From the NCBI GenBank assembly GCA_021014325.1, contig CM037463.1, positions 4,645,001-4,709,000 of the forward strand: a stretch of DNA of 64,000 nt. The letters are read 5' to 3'. Under the pieces are notes generated by a model that saw nothing but the letters and a program-made list of their open reading frames with translations, ran no database searches and was not told the origin of the DNA. This document shows positions 23,149 through 33,960 of this stretch, piece after piece. Position numbers and translations under genes: made by a program. The DNA is from Plazaster borealis (lineage: Eukaryota; Echinodermata; Asteroidea; Forcipulatida; Labidiasteridae). Position 1 is the stretch's first letter; every line of letters starts with the position of its first letter.

Positions 23149-23192
23149 GGGAGGGGAAAGGGTTGGGGGAAGGGGAAAGGGGAAGGGGAAAA
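23149..23192. repeat. G-rich purine tract
   Basis: GGGAGGGGAAAGGGTTGGGGG and further GGGGAA repeats form five or more G-runs close together, which could form a G-quadruplex. Confidence 0.7.
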
Positions 23193-24164
23193 ATAGTTAT
23201 GACAGTTCTCCATCATTGATACAGTAATGGTAATAAGCAATGGCACGGAGGAGGGGGTAGTTTCTACAATTACCCAAGTTATCTTCATTTGTGGTCAGGT
23301 CAAATTAATTTGGAACATATTCCACGAAGAGTAATATCCAGTCAGAATTTGCGTTTGCATACTTCCTCAATAGGAATATTATTGTTGGCATTTTAATAGA
23401 ATCATAATTATACTAATATTTTGTATACATCTATATTTGTGTTATATCCGACAATGTAAGCTTCGCCCACATAATTTGTAAATACAGCTTGTGTTAACTT
23501 AAATCTGTTGGCGTAGCAGTTATAGATTTAAGACATTCATAATTAAAATAAAGCATTTCCTTTTAAATGTTATTGTATTTTACTTTATTTATTTTATTTA
23601 TTTCAAACAACAACCAAGCGCAAGCAACGGATGGATAATTCTTGTAGTAACTAACCATAACAAATCCATAAAATATCGGTACAAAAACAACAATTATCAA
23701 CAAATATTGAGACATTAAAATAGAGGACCAGAATGCAGGCTCATAAGGCCCGACTGTTCAATGCAAGGCAGTAGACCCATTCCAACGCAATTATTATTTT
23801 TTCACGCATTGTAAATTATCTTATCTGGTCACAGTCTAACTTTTTTTAATGTAAGGATCACGCTGTAAGCCGGGATCTGGAAAAAAGAGAGTGTCCGACT
23901 GGATGGAAATTGCAAAACAAGGTGTTCAAACTGCTCGCATGAGACGATTGTAATGTAAACGACAGATAACACGAGGGTCTCCGAGAGGCGTTCATCACAT
24001 GAAACACCACCACGGTGACGCTGTGAAAAGCCGTGTTCGAATCGAGTGACTTCAGCTACGGCCATGGCTGTTGGCTACAACTGGCTATCTTCGTCACTCG
24101 AGGCAACTTTCACAGGAAACTTGGAGGCAACCAATGGCGCTTGTCTGCAAAAGAAACACTTTGA
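23193..24164. other. Intron sequence, nothing recognised
   Basis: Very AT-rich up to 23.8 kb, then balanced. No repeat family or frame was recognised. Confidence 0.45.
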
Positions 24165-24417
24165 CAGAACAGGATTCGATTTCACAAAACACTAAGTTTC
24201 ATCTCACGACGAGTTATCAATACTGACCTTAGTGATTTGTGTTGTGATATCACACTTTGCTAAGCAATTAAGATTGAGAAAATATAATTAGCTGTTGCCA
24301 ACCAAGAGGACCTCTGCTACATAGGGTCGAAACGTCAGGCCATTAACTATTTTTTTTGCAATTAAGATTGATACACAGCTTACGAACAATCCTCAGGTAG
24401 CTCTTTGTGAAACTTGC
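24165..24417. mobile_element. Palindromic MITE interrupted by a nested insertion
   Basis: It is related to 47206-47368 (GATTCGATTTCACAAAAC, GTGATTTGTGTTGTGATATC, AGCTCTTTGTGAAACTTGCCCC). An 80-bp segment at 24278-24357 interrupts it between two copies of GCAATTAAGATTGA (24264-24277 and 24358-24371). Confidence 0.7.
24278..24357 (+). mobile_element. 80-bp nested insertion with 14-bp target duplication
   Basis: The insert contains GAGGACCTCTGCTACATAGG, then GGTCGAAACGTCAGGCC, and ends in ATTTTTTT. The 14-bp direct repeats and T-rich end indicate retrotransposition of a short RNA. The GAAACGTC block recalls the hammerhead-like copies at 5.08 and 42.60 kb. Confidence 0.6.
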
Positions 24418-25511
24418 CCCAGGAGTGAATCTTCCAACAGTGTCTTTACCAACCCCCGGGCCCAACAATGTGAACATTTCAAATGTGTATGCTTTTTTCT
24501 TCTTGGAGATTGCCTGGAACTGGTTGCCTGTAAATTGCCTCGTGTGACATGGCCCTGGAATTTTCGAAGTTCCAGCCATATTATAGCCACCACCAAAACC
24601 ATCGGGACACGGCCAAAACAACTTTAAAATGTGCCAAAGAGTACCAGATGTCAATTTCTGCTTGCAAAGTCTTGTTGTTTATTTATTGCACTTTTCGTCA
24701 CTCTTGTTTTGTTGTTGTTAGGGGGAAGCATATTTTAGTGTCCCCCCCCCCACCACCGCCAATCAGTGGTATACTAATCTATATACACCGGTAAAAACTG
24801 TTGCGGTTTGAACTTATTTCTTGCAATGAATATTACCTAAAGGTATCATTAGTACCGTATTCCAGATCTCTCGATTATCAAACACAACATTCAGCAGCTC
24901 AACTTTTCCCTTGCTTGACGCTAACTTTGTGGAAACACAAACAGAGCGATTTTCAGCACAAATCTTATGATTCATTTTATTCAAGTTGACCGATATCTTC
25001 AAAGATGGTGGCACTGTTAATTTCTGACAAAGTCGTACAATGGCTGGCAGTGTATATGGCTTTTATAAACTTTTCATGCTGTATAATAACCATTTTGCTG
25101 ACCTTTCTGAGGGCAGAAAAAATTATTTAAAAATCGGAAATCAGACTAAAGTGGGAAAAGTATAATGCCTGAAACTACCTGGTACTACAACTAAAGTTAA
25201 CTTTGCGATTTCATGCGAGGCATGTTACATTTCTCGGCAATAATCGAAGAAATTAATGAAAAATTTCCTCAAGAAAATGTATACTATGCCAGTTGTTCTG
25301 ATAACCATTTAAGAGCTCACTTCTCAAGTCAATTGTCCACATTGACGAAAAGACATTACAGAAAAACAGACAATATTTAAACAACTATTCGACGTTTTCC
25401 TAAGTAAACACACCACCAGGTTGACGTTTCTTGAAAACAATCCCGCTAAAGAGAACCTGATTTGCATGCTCTTATTCAGGCTTAAGCACAAATATTGGCT
25501 TTTTCGCAAGC
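24418..25511. other. Intron sequence, nothing recognised
   Basis: Contains a poly-C run near 24742 and otherwise ordinary AT-rich sequence. Confidence 0.5.
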
Positions 25512-25570
25512 TGTTTGTTGCTGTTGTTGTTGTTGTTGTTGTTGTTTTTTTTTTTTTTGGGGGGGGATAA
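25512..25570. repeat. (GTT)n followed by poly-T and poly-G
   Basis: CTGTTGTTGTTG runs into fourteen or more T, then eight G. Another poly-C run lies 50 bases on (about 25621-25632). Confidence 0.9.
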
Positions 25571-25814
25571 GATGGATCGAATGGATTCACAATAAACTTC
25601 AGGCCTTCCCCAGGAACGTTACCCCCCCCCCCAAACCACCACCGCTCCTACATTAGTACACACTGGTCCTTGCCAAAATAAATACTACAGTGCAATAAAA
25701 GCACATCAAAAGTACCGTTTCCACAAAATAAATTAAAGGAGGGACAATAAATCTTTTAAATAATAAAACTTCAGTTGGCTGGAAGTGCGTATGTGTCAGG
25801 AACGTTTACCGTCG

Positions 25815-25892
25815 GCGCAAGGGGAAGTCCGAGGCAAGTGTGGACGGCATCGGCCCGTCGTCGTCGTCCTGGTGGCTTAACCGGCGTCTCAT
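25815..25892 (-). CDS. Possible small exon or conserved island in Meox intron 1
   Basis: A CpG-rich block reads MRRRLSHQDDDDGPMPSTLAS on the minus strand and reaches GACG|GTAAACG. It is out of keeping with its AT-rich surroundings. Exons 1 and 2 already join in phase 0, so if it were a Meox exon it would have to be optional. Evidence is weak. Confidence 0.15.
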
Positions 25893-27532
25893 CAAAACAT
25901 ATGTAATTACTTCATGTTTGAAACAAAGGCCAGACATTCTGGTAAACAGGGTCAGGGAATCGGGCGATTTGTGAAAACCATTTGAACCATTTCTTGAGGG
26001 ATGATAATTAAAGACAATTTCCAGCGTTGCTGAGTTGTGCATCTTTTTAATTTAAATGAATTCAGGATATGTAGAAAACAAAGAAAAATACCTTCTGTGA
26101 AAAGTTCTTGAATATTTATGCCTTCACATAATCACAGTCCAAAAAAAAGAAGACATACTAGGAAACAAAACATGTGGAAATTTCAGCTGATTTTAACGCA
26201 TTCCTTTCTGTCTGAAAATAAGTGAAAATATGATGTGCGCGTTGAGATAAACTGGAAAAAACATTTTTTATGTAGAGTTTCTGGGCATCTGTATTTACCA
26301 TTAGGTTCGGTCTTCGTTGACAATTCGCAGTCAAAAGTCAAAAGACATCGCCAGGAAGCAATTCTTGTTGAGTCTGTAAATGTATTCGCTGTGAAAGTAT
26401 TCGCTGTGAAAAGTACATTTCACGTTGACGGTAGGACACATCATTGAGGAAGAATACTTTCATCTCCACTCCTCCTTTTTCAACCATCAAACCAGCTTGT
26501 GAAAATGGCATCAAATTATGTTATCACGATAAACCTTATGTCTCCGAGTTGTTTTATCTCCGTCGTGAACTTGATTATTCAACTTGGCAAATCAAGTGTT
26601 AGGGGAAAGAGTCTTCTTCCACTGTTAGTTTAGAAGGAAATCCCTCTCAGTAAATTGGAGTTAGGGCCAAGTTTATACAAATAGAATAAAATAAACTTTC
26701 ACTTTGGATATCGCCAACATACTTGCTCGATCATTACTGGTCGTGTCGCTACTAATGATGTATTTTTTAATGCCTTCATGTTGTTGAAGTTAGGCGCAAA
26801 GCCTTACATGTCGTTTCAATAATATATAATGAATGTTTTTGCTAAGGTCTGCGGGACATTTAAGTAAATAAAGTTTGTGAATGTGAAATCCAATCTAAAG
26901 TCTGGTTGCTGTGAGAGACAACTAATCTCGTGATGAGGCTGGGAATTAGTCCAAAGTCGAGGCTGATAGTAAAATCGTAAATTACCCCCCCCCCCCCCTC
27001 TCGGTGACCACACTAAAATAAACTGGATGCGGTTAGGGTTTACCCCCATGTTAGTGAAAGCATAAGCATCCATAAGAAATATAAACATGATGAATTAGCT
27101 CCATTGTTATAGGCTGGGTTTTCGCTGTTGGGATTGTATTTACAAATGAAATAAACCAAATAATTTCCAGGTAATTTGCAGCGAAACTGCAAAAGGACAT
27201 GAAAAAACGTGTCCACTTTGAAAAAGTTTAATCTCCAAGAGTGTTTGGCCTATTGTACCGAAATAAAAAACACTGCAAGTTTGCAAGCGAATGAAACGGG
27301 TCAATTTGTTAACATTTAGTTTCAGTGCTTTGACCTGATAGTAGAAACATTTATTTCGAAGATTTTTGAAATATCAACAAAACATCATGTAAAAATGTGT
27401 AAAAGTAGTTTAATTATATCGTGAACAAGTTGACACTGCGCACGAAACCGAAAACGGCCTCATTACGTTTAGAGCAAGACCGAGTTTGTGTTTACTGTTA
27501 ATCATTGCTATAGATACATCAAGTTTAATGGC
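25893..27532. other. Intron sequence, nothing recognised
   Basis: A 15-bp duplication (GTATTCGCTGTGAAA, 26380-26410) and a poly-C run near 26985 are the only notable points. Confidence 0.5.
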
Positions 27533-27880
27533 TCAACTTTCGCCGAAATAATGTTTTTTTAAATAATTTTTTTTTCTGAACGAATTTTGACAGATGATGT
27601 TGTAAAGAAAAACAGACAAAAACTTGTTTGCGTACGCCACGCACAATGTATACAAAACACAACATGCAACATTAATTGTACATGGCTGACGTGAAATACC
27701 GGTTATGTCGGATCCCGACAACAATTCATTATTTTCTGTTTTTTAATCAAATACCACTAATCATTGGTGGATTTTGTCGTGCAAGAATACCTTAAATGAA
27801 AGATGGTTACTTTTTCGAATCTCTTTTAATCAACATTTTCGGATCCAATCGGCCAAATATTGAACCTATAGCATCTTTAA
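27533..27880 (+). mobile_element. Family-D repeat, copy 2
   Basis: It contains GAACGAATTTTGACAGATGA, GTACATGGCTGACGTGAAAT, GGATCCCGACA and a tail ending CCAATCGGCCAA...GCATCTTTAA. It matches 51.40-51.65 kb in inverted orientation. Confidence 0.55.
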
Positions 27881-27883
27881 ATG

Positions 27884-28252
27884 TATTATACATGATTGGT
27901 ATAGAGCTGACAAAAATAGTCACAGACAGTGTTCATGTTTTGTGTGATCAACCATATACATGAAATAACAAACCTGTGACAAATTTGGGCTTAATCCGTT
28001 GTGTGCGTCAGGAGAAAATAGTGAAAAACCATGCGCAATTTTCAGCGTGTAAACACATTGTCCTTAATTTTGGTTATAACAACCGAAATCAGCTGTTTGT
28101 GTTTTTTTCTTAATAGGTTTTCAAATACAGTTTTCTCGAATTGCTTCATTTTAGAGGGAAACATTTGACAGAAATGAACTTCATAATCAGTAAGCTTTCA
28201 GACTAAAATTAAACAATGATGTTTTCTATCCTTACCAATCCTGTATAAAATA
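27884..28252 (+). mobile_element. Family-B MITE, copy 2 (full length)
   Basis: Ends ATTATACATGATTGGTATAG and ACCAATCCTGTATAA form inverted repeats. Internal blocks match the copies at 1.5 and 39.5 kb. The element is bracketed by related sequence on both sides (about 27790-27883 and 28258-28372). Confidence 0.7.
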
Positions 28253-28374
28253 AAAAAGATTGTAACTTTCTCGAATCTAAAAAAAAAAATTGCAAATTAC
28301 AATTTCAATCTAAAATTTCGGGTCCAATCGGCCACTTGAAATCGAACCTAGCATCTTTAAATTTAAATGTTCTA

Positions 28375-29059
28375 GTTGTTTTTCGTATAACAGAAAGCTA
28401 TACTTATGTAATCGGACTCTCTCATCAAAAGTCCACACATACTAATCAATCCGACCGCATGAAATGAAGACCCCATTTTGGGATAGATACAGTATCCGCC
28501 TCTTTCCCAGAGACCTAATCAACAAAGACAAAGAACCTGCGATCATTTCATTGAATACGGTTCACAAGTTTTCAACCTCGAGTATAACGGATACAGTGTT
28601 TTCCTGGTGGTCGTTATAAGTAATCCTTAATTAAGTTAAAAACGGCAGCAATCTTATTTTAATGAGGGATAAGTTTCTCTAAATGTCATTTCTCCATGAG
28701 AACATTGTTTTCCACCCCCCAAAAATGTTATTATTTATTCAGACATTAAAATTGAACAATAAAAGCGCGGCGAAGCTACAGAAATATAAAGCTATAGCTG
28801 TTATACTTAAGGCTATATGTAAAAAGAGATCGGCCATTAATTGTCCTGATATATTTCCACACTGTGCTTCTTGTATATGTGTTGTACAAGGTCAACTAAG
28901 GGTATTTTCAAATAGTTTGAATTGAAGTGAGTTTGGGTGCTGTGTGCAAGGATTGTGTTTTTTGTTTGCAACTGAACATTTTTCGTTGCCCTGTTTCATC
29001 AGTGTCAAGTTAATTGCAGCGGTGTGTAGCCGCGGGTTAAATCCCCCAGGTTTGAGGTC
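28375..29059. other. Intron sequence, nothing recognised
   Basis: AT-rich, with no repeat or gene signal. Confidence 0.5.
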
Positions 29060-29540
29060 TTAAACTCGCCACATTATAGGCCCTGCAGAATACAATCGCC
29101 ACAGTTCCTGCTGTAGGGATTCTTGTTGTTGTAAACTATGTCAAGGGGGCGTTTTTTGGTAAAAGAATCCGTGGGCAGAAAGACACCGAGATCCCATCCA
29201 GATGCCAGCCCAAAAGCCCTTCTTACGCGACCCTGGCCCTGGACTTGAGAGAGATTCATCAGGATAGATTGAAACCGGAAACATAACTCCAAGTATAGAG
29301 AATGGCGGATCATGGAATTTCCTGCGCTCCAAACACACACGGCATGTTGCAGTGCGTTGTTTGATTGAATCTGGGCCCCAAAACAAAGTCTATAAGTCTC
29401 GCGTTATAATACCCAGCATATAATCCGTAGTTGATAAATTGCTTGCCGGGGCTACGGAGAGACGAGCCGGGGAGTGGTGGAGACGCGGGGAAATCGCGTC
29501 CAAGCCACGGCACAGCCTACTCAGTATGTTACGCTGTTGT
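29060..29540. promoter_or_regulatory. Non-repetitive GC-rich island downstream of Meox exon 1
   Basis: It lies 1.3-1.8 kb inside intron 1. It is CpG-containing, has no recognised repeat and is open in short stretches only. It is a candidate enhancer or alternative promoter/first exon region. No specific element can be named. Confidence 0.25.
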
Positions 29541-30850
29541 TGATAGGTCCTGGGAAGTCAGAATAAGCGCGTGTATTTATAACTGGTGAAACTGTAAACT
29601 CCCAACATCTGTTTTTGTACTGAGTAGTATATGAACGACCTTGTAATATCACACAAAGTGCAATGAATGGAGATATGGAATATTGCTACTGTGTTTCAGA
29701 CACGGGCTAATGAGCAAGTAATAATAATACGAGTGTACAATGAGTGTACAACAGCCAATAGGTTTTTAAAAAATGTTATAAACCTCGAAATTGACAACAA
29801 TTTTAATAATAGAGAGTGCAAAACTCTCGCTGTCAAGCTTACAAAAAACCCAACCATGCTAGCTCGTACCTTTGAATCAAGCAGGTTAACACAGGGACAT
29901 GTCACCCCCAAACTACTAGCACCTAGTTTGATTATAGGAATAATGTTGCTACAGAACAACTCATTTTTGCATGAAGGAGCAATTGAAACCGGCACATGTC
30001 TACGACAAGTAAACAAAAATGACCACCTCACTGTAGATTGCTAACATGGGATCTGAACCCTATTTTAGGAATGATGAAGGTTCATTGTCATTTTGTACTC
30101 CTTATTGAAATGGTTGATGGTGATGAACCACCACAATGTAAGAACAGGGTTCAGAGCCAATGTTAATAAGTTACAGTGATGGGATCATTTTTTTTACCTG
30201 TCGTAGACATGTGCTAATACGAAAAAAGGGGGAAAATGCAACAGTGAGCCACCACGGCTGTATAAATTCAAACAACAATTGCTGTGTCTGTGTTCTGTAG
30301 TTCCAAGTCATGGTTCAAGCAATGCATTTTTTTTCTGGTTTGTTTCGCAATTTTATACGGCACGTCAAACTTCAAAATTTACAACAATTTCAATGGAGTA
30401 CAAAACTCTTCCTGTCCAGCTTTAAAAGTGAAAAAACTATAAAATCTTAGGCCTAAGGCGTATTTGATAAATTCTTCAGTCATTTTCGTTATCATGGAAG
30501 ACCGATCTGATTTTGTTGAGTAGAAACCTGGGCCTTAGTTAATGGTGTAAACATCTCTAAGAATAATTTGGTTTGTAGGAATGTTTCAGTCTAAACTGGA
30601 GTCCACTTTTAAACGGTGTCGAACTTTCAGTCTAAAATAAGAAGTTTTGGTATCTCGGTTGAAAGATTGACACCTATCGTGCTCCCATAAACCATTTTCT
30701 TCATCCATGCCTACACATTCAGACCTTCAAACTGTGCATTTTATTTCCCATCTTAAAGTCCATGCGTATTTATCACAGTCTTGCAAAATCGGGTACATAA
30801 ACTACACACGTTTTCTATTAACTCGATCAAACAAACAATCGTTTCTTTAC
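29541..30850. other. Intron sequence, nothing firm
   Basis: Open frames on both strands at 29.67-30.04 kb overlap each other and lack domains or splice support. The remainder is AT-rich. Confidence 0.45.
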
Positions 30851-30952
30851 CTGGTATGGTGCATGTTGAAGCTGTGATCCTGCAGATGATAACGAACTGG
30901 GGTAGTGATGCAGGACCGGCGCCGTGCTGCCCCCGTACAAAGAATGCTCCAT
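30851..30952 (-). CDS. Meox: Meox coding exon 1 (start codon, residues 1-34)
   Basis: The exon encodes 34 residues beginning MEHSLYGG and ending LQHAPYQ. It is followed directly by the donor GTAAAG, in phase 0. The start was chosen because MEHxLxG matches the conserved beginning of vertebrate MEOX proteins (MEHPLFG in MEOX2), and because it is the first ATG in a frame that stays open upstream to about 31111 with no other ATG. The exon is rich in Ser, His and Tyr, as expected for the poorly conserved N-terminal activation region. An upstream in-frame stretch (SDYLVSPDL) preceded by a possible acceptor near 31013 means a longer 5' coding part from an unseen exon cannot be fully excluded. The vertebrate match makes the present start the better choice. 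The 5' end of the mRNA is not defined. Confidence 0.85.
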
Positions 30953-32041
30953 CGCGCTGTGGGCAAGATCATCCACCAAGTCCGGACTTACCAAATAATC
31001 AGATAAACTGGTCGCCCCTCGACGAAAACAAAAAATTAACAAATGGTCGTCGTCGAGCTTTAGCTGAAATTGTCCAAGCAGTGGTGTTACGGTGTCTTGA
31101 CTCCAATACAAACCTAATGACGATCTAGTCTATCTCGTGGTGATACCTCAAAATCGACCAAACCCGTAAAATATGTCAACACACTGTTAACAAATACACC
31201 ATTCGCAGGAGAGACTATAAGACCGTCCTTTGTGTGCGTGTGCGTTGACTATTTTCACCCCGAGTCGCAAATATAGAAATGATTTGAGGTACTTAGAATT
31301 ATAAGCACGTACTGACTGGTGATGAGCAAAATGAAAAAACACAAGCAGTTTTAAACGTCGAACTGGACATTATCGCCAACATTGTATTAATGACAAGGAA
31401 AAGTGTGTCACAACAAAACCGCTGTGGTCATAACAAATGCAGCTTCACAACAGTACCCTCTATACTTGGTATATCCCATGCAACCAAGGCAGCACGCAGA
31501 GCTGCAGAAAAAGCAAGTTTAGGTCACTGCTCCAATATGTCATTGCGCCTGCGTGGAGGCACCGGTTGAGCTCAGGAGCGTATGGCGACCAAGTCATTGG
31601 CGAATCCCTAGACACCAAGAAGATATAGGATGTGGTAGTACTGGCAATACATATGTACATGTACATGTACATGTACATTACTTCCAAACACATGTGCTTT
31701 CGGAACTGAATCAGAACTTGGTTAATTCACCGACTGTGAATTATTACATTTCAGAGTTGCTGCCAGTTCAAACTAAACTACCAACTTGAAATAAGCATCG
31801 CTAAAGTTTTGCTCCTCAACGAATCAAGTTACCTAAAGTTCCCCACAGCTCCGGAAAACTCAGAGAATTACGAATTGACATCTAGTTGATTAGGCGAGAG
31901 CTGGTTGGGTAATTAACTGAACAAATGTACAGAAAATCACAGCTACGCCGAACATTGCACTGATTCAAAACGCGTGAACCTCACAATATGTTTACTCCCA
32001 TGTACGTATAGGTGATGGGATTGTGCCTTTATGGTAGAGCT
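30953..32041. promoter_or_regulatory. Immediate 5' flank of Meox; promoter expected, no clear core element
   Basis: The start of Meox transcription should lie here or in an upstream exon. I see no convincing TATA box or initiator. A weak TTATAG lies on the minus strand near 31216-31221, about 265 bases upstream of the ATG, with an ACAAAGG motif (SOX/TCF-like) just beyond it. The segment also contains a short GTACAT microsatellite at 31649-31679. The rest is unremarkable. Confidence 0.3.
31649..31680. repeat. (GTACAT)n microsatellite
   Basis: About four to five copies of the self-complementary hexamer GTACAT, about 700 bases upstream of the Meox ATG. Confidence 0.9.
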
Positions 32042-32282
32042 CAAAGATGGAATTTGGCACACAGTCAGAGTATGTCATGAGAAAGATATTTTGGCGGGAG
32101 TTCCATCGCTGATTTGTCCTTTGAAAAATTATATAGGTAGAATAACAAGCAATGGCAACCATTTTGAACATTGCTTGTTTTTCTACCTATATTTTTTCAA
32201 AGGAGAAATCTGCGATGGATGTAGACAAATAATATAACGTTCTAATGACATACTCTGACGGTGTGGCAAATTCCATGCTTGT
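32042..32282. mobile_element. Palindromic MITE (family G)
   Basis: The outer arms AGATGGAATTTGGCACAC and GGTGTGGCAAATTCCATG are inverted. The next arms are GAGTATGTCAT / ATGACATACTC. The inner arms are TTCCATCGCTGATTTGTCC / GAGAAATCTGCGATGGA and ATAGGTAGAATAACAAGCAA / TTGCTTGTTTTTCTACCTAT. The whole length can fold back on itself. Confidence 0.75.
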
Positions 32283-33542
32283 ATCATCAAAGGCACAACT
32301 CCCCCAAATATTTCCCGTATCTGCCCCACTGGTAGAAAACCGTTAAGGATGGTTACGTAATGTGCCAACTTTCAGCCGTTGATAAATCGCAAAATGTGCG
32401 CCAAAACTCGGGCATCGATGCCGATAATTGGACCTGATTGGTAAACTTTGTGCTCTGGGTATAGACATTTTATCATTCTGCTACCATCTTGGTCATGTTC
32501 CTCGTATCCAATACCAGCAATGAATGCTAACATTCACTGTACAAAAAGGAACCAGACTATTTCTCCTTCCAGCCTCTGTTTGGTTACACTGATTTGAGTG
32601 GGAGAGAATCAAGATGGCCGCACCATGAAAAAGGTCTATATGGGGTTTAGTGTTTAATCTCCGTCTTGTGGAGCGCGCAACAAGTGGAGCCACATACCTA
32701 CAATGGATCCACGAAGTTATGTTATCAAGAAGAACGGGTGATGTCCCATAAATCACTTACCAGTAGAGTGCTGAATCATGGCTGGATGGTCCAAACTTAA
32801 ACAAGGCACGGAATCTTGGACGTTGGGCCAGCAGTGATACAGGAATCTTGGACGTTAGGCCTGCAGTGAAACACATTGTATAATAAGGCATATTCACCGC
32901 ATGGTCAAAGCCCTTTTAATTGGGATAAATTTTGTTTCTGAAATGGTTTATTTGTTTATCTACTTGGTTTTATTTAACCACGGTATAGCCCCATCAGTTT
33001 TCATCTAACTGTTCTCCCTGGGCGCCCTGGATACATACAATATAAAATTCACAGGAATAAAATACAAACGCAGCTAAAAAGAATGTCGTGTCGTACGTAT
33101 ATTCCCTACGACTTTAAAAAGGGTGAACTGAATCTGGGGAAAGGGTCAGGATGGGGCGTGGGTATTCAAAGGAAGACGGAGGCTCCCGCTGTTTTATAAT
33201 GACACATTCGCTAAGACCATGGAGGTAGAAACTAAGACTAAGAGGATATTTTGTGTACAACTCATTCGTCTTTTATCAACTTGCCCTTTCCCTTCACCTT
33301 ATGTTCGGTAGGAAGTCATACTTTTCTGCTGTTATTCACTTTCACCTGTCTATGTGAGAACAAAAACCAAGTCAAAAATGACGTCATTGAACACGTTACA
33401 AGATTATTCCAACCATTGGTTTTAAAAAGAAGTATAGGCCTACTATAGGTCCATTCTGACTTTCTGGTTTTGAAAGTTACACCATAATACCGACATGAAA
33501 GAAAAAACCCATCAAATAATTGCAACGTAACTTCAAAGATGT
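32283..33542. other. Intergenic sequence, little recognised
   Basis: Apart from the 32-bp duplication it holds only a solo copy of the hairpin-arm word CCATGGAGGTAGAAA at about 33218-33232. No gene was seen. Confidence 0.45.
32810..32873. repeat. 32-bp tandem duplication
   Basis: GGAATCTTGGACGTTGGGCC and the following 12 bases are repeated with three changes. Confidence 0.85.
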
Positions 33543-33960
33543 GCACAACATTGGTAAGATTGAAAATTTAAGTGTTCACATAATTGTACACACCTAAAGA
33601 TTGTATCGTGGTTGAAAATTTCCCTTGAAATATTTTGGCATGAAATGTTTTTGAGAAATGAGTAAAACAATTTGTTTGGCTCTTGCGAGTGCAAAACTTG
33701 ATGTTTGAAAACATTTAAGTGACTCCGATAACCGATTGTGCTAAGCTTTCACAGGTTAGTTTGTTCCCCTTGCTCTATGGTTTGTTCATGGAGGTAGAAA
33801 TAGAAGGAGATACAACTATCCCCTGGTCGTTGTATCTCCTTCTATTTCTACCTCCATGGTTTGTTCATGTATTCCTATGGCTGGGTCACACAAAGTATGT
33901 GTACTGGTCTTTGACAAAACCAATGTCTGTCCACGTGCTTTAATGTCAGGGATTGTGTGC
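33543..33960 (-). mobile_element. Family-E repeat, copy 2, with hairpin insertion
   Basis: It starts GTGCACAACATTGGTAAGA, the inverse of the 10.67 kb end. Shared blocks include GAAAATTTCCCTTGAAAT-like sequence, GAGAAATGAGTAAAACAATT and CACAGGTTAGTTTGTT. A 30-bp-stem hairpin is inserted at 33787-33858. Confidence 0.5.
33777..33869. repeat. Perfect 30-bp-stem hairpin between 14-bp direct repeats
   Basis: The left arm is 33787-33816 (CATGGAGGTAGAAATAGAAG and 10 more bases). The loop of 12 bases is at 33817-33828. The right arm, 33829-33858, is its exact reverse complement. The direct repeat ATGGTTTGTTCATG lies at 33777-33790 and 33856-33869 and overlaps the stem ends. This fits a small foldback insertion with target duplication. 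If transcribed, it would also fold like a small-RNA precursor. Confidence 0.85.

Larger units (their letters stand above)
18942..30850 (-). other. Meox: Meox intron 1 (11.9 kb)
   Basis: The intron lies between the exon with the start codon and the linker exon. It contains a family-C MITE (21.4 kb), a MITE carrying a nested insertion (24.2 kb), a family-D/B cluster (27.5-28.4 kb), simple repeats, and GC-richer non-repetitive islands near 25.8 and 29.1-29.5 kb. No other gene is certain inside it. Confidence 0.83.
1..30952 (-). other. Meox: Meox (Mox) homeobox gene locus, 3' end outside window
   Basis: Three coding exons read right to left and join in frame. Exon 1 ends in phase 0 at 30851. Exon 2 (18941-18584) ends in phase 1. 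Exon 3 (1998-1823) starts with the two bases that complete that codon and ends in phase 0. Every junction seen has AG/GT borders. The joined 212 codons carry the Meox N-terminus MEHSLYG, a His/Ser/Pro-rich middle and homeodomain residues 1-44 nearly identical to vertebrate MEOX1/2. The family encodes nuclear DNA-binding factors that act in mesoderm and muscle patterning in vertebrates; the role in this animal is not shown by the sequence. The exon with VWFQNRRMKWK was searched for by eye in 1-1822 on the minus strand and not found, so the gene continues past the left edge. The introns are filled with MITEs and SINEs. Confidence 0.93.

Noticed and set aside
29667..30044. 125-codon plus-strand frame in Meox intron 1
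   Set aside because: Composition is not coding-like, an overlapping minus frame is equally long, and nothing is recognised.
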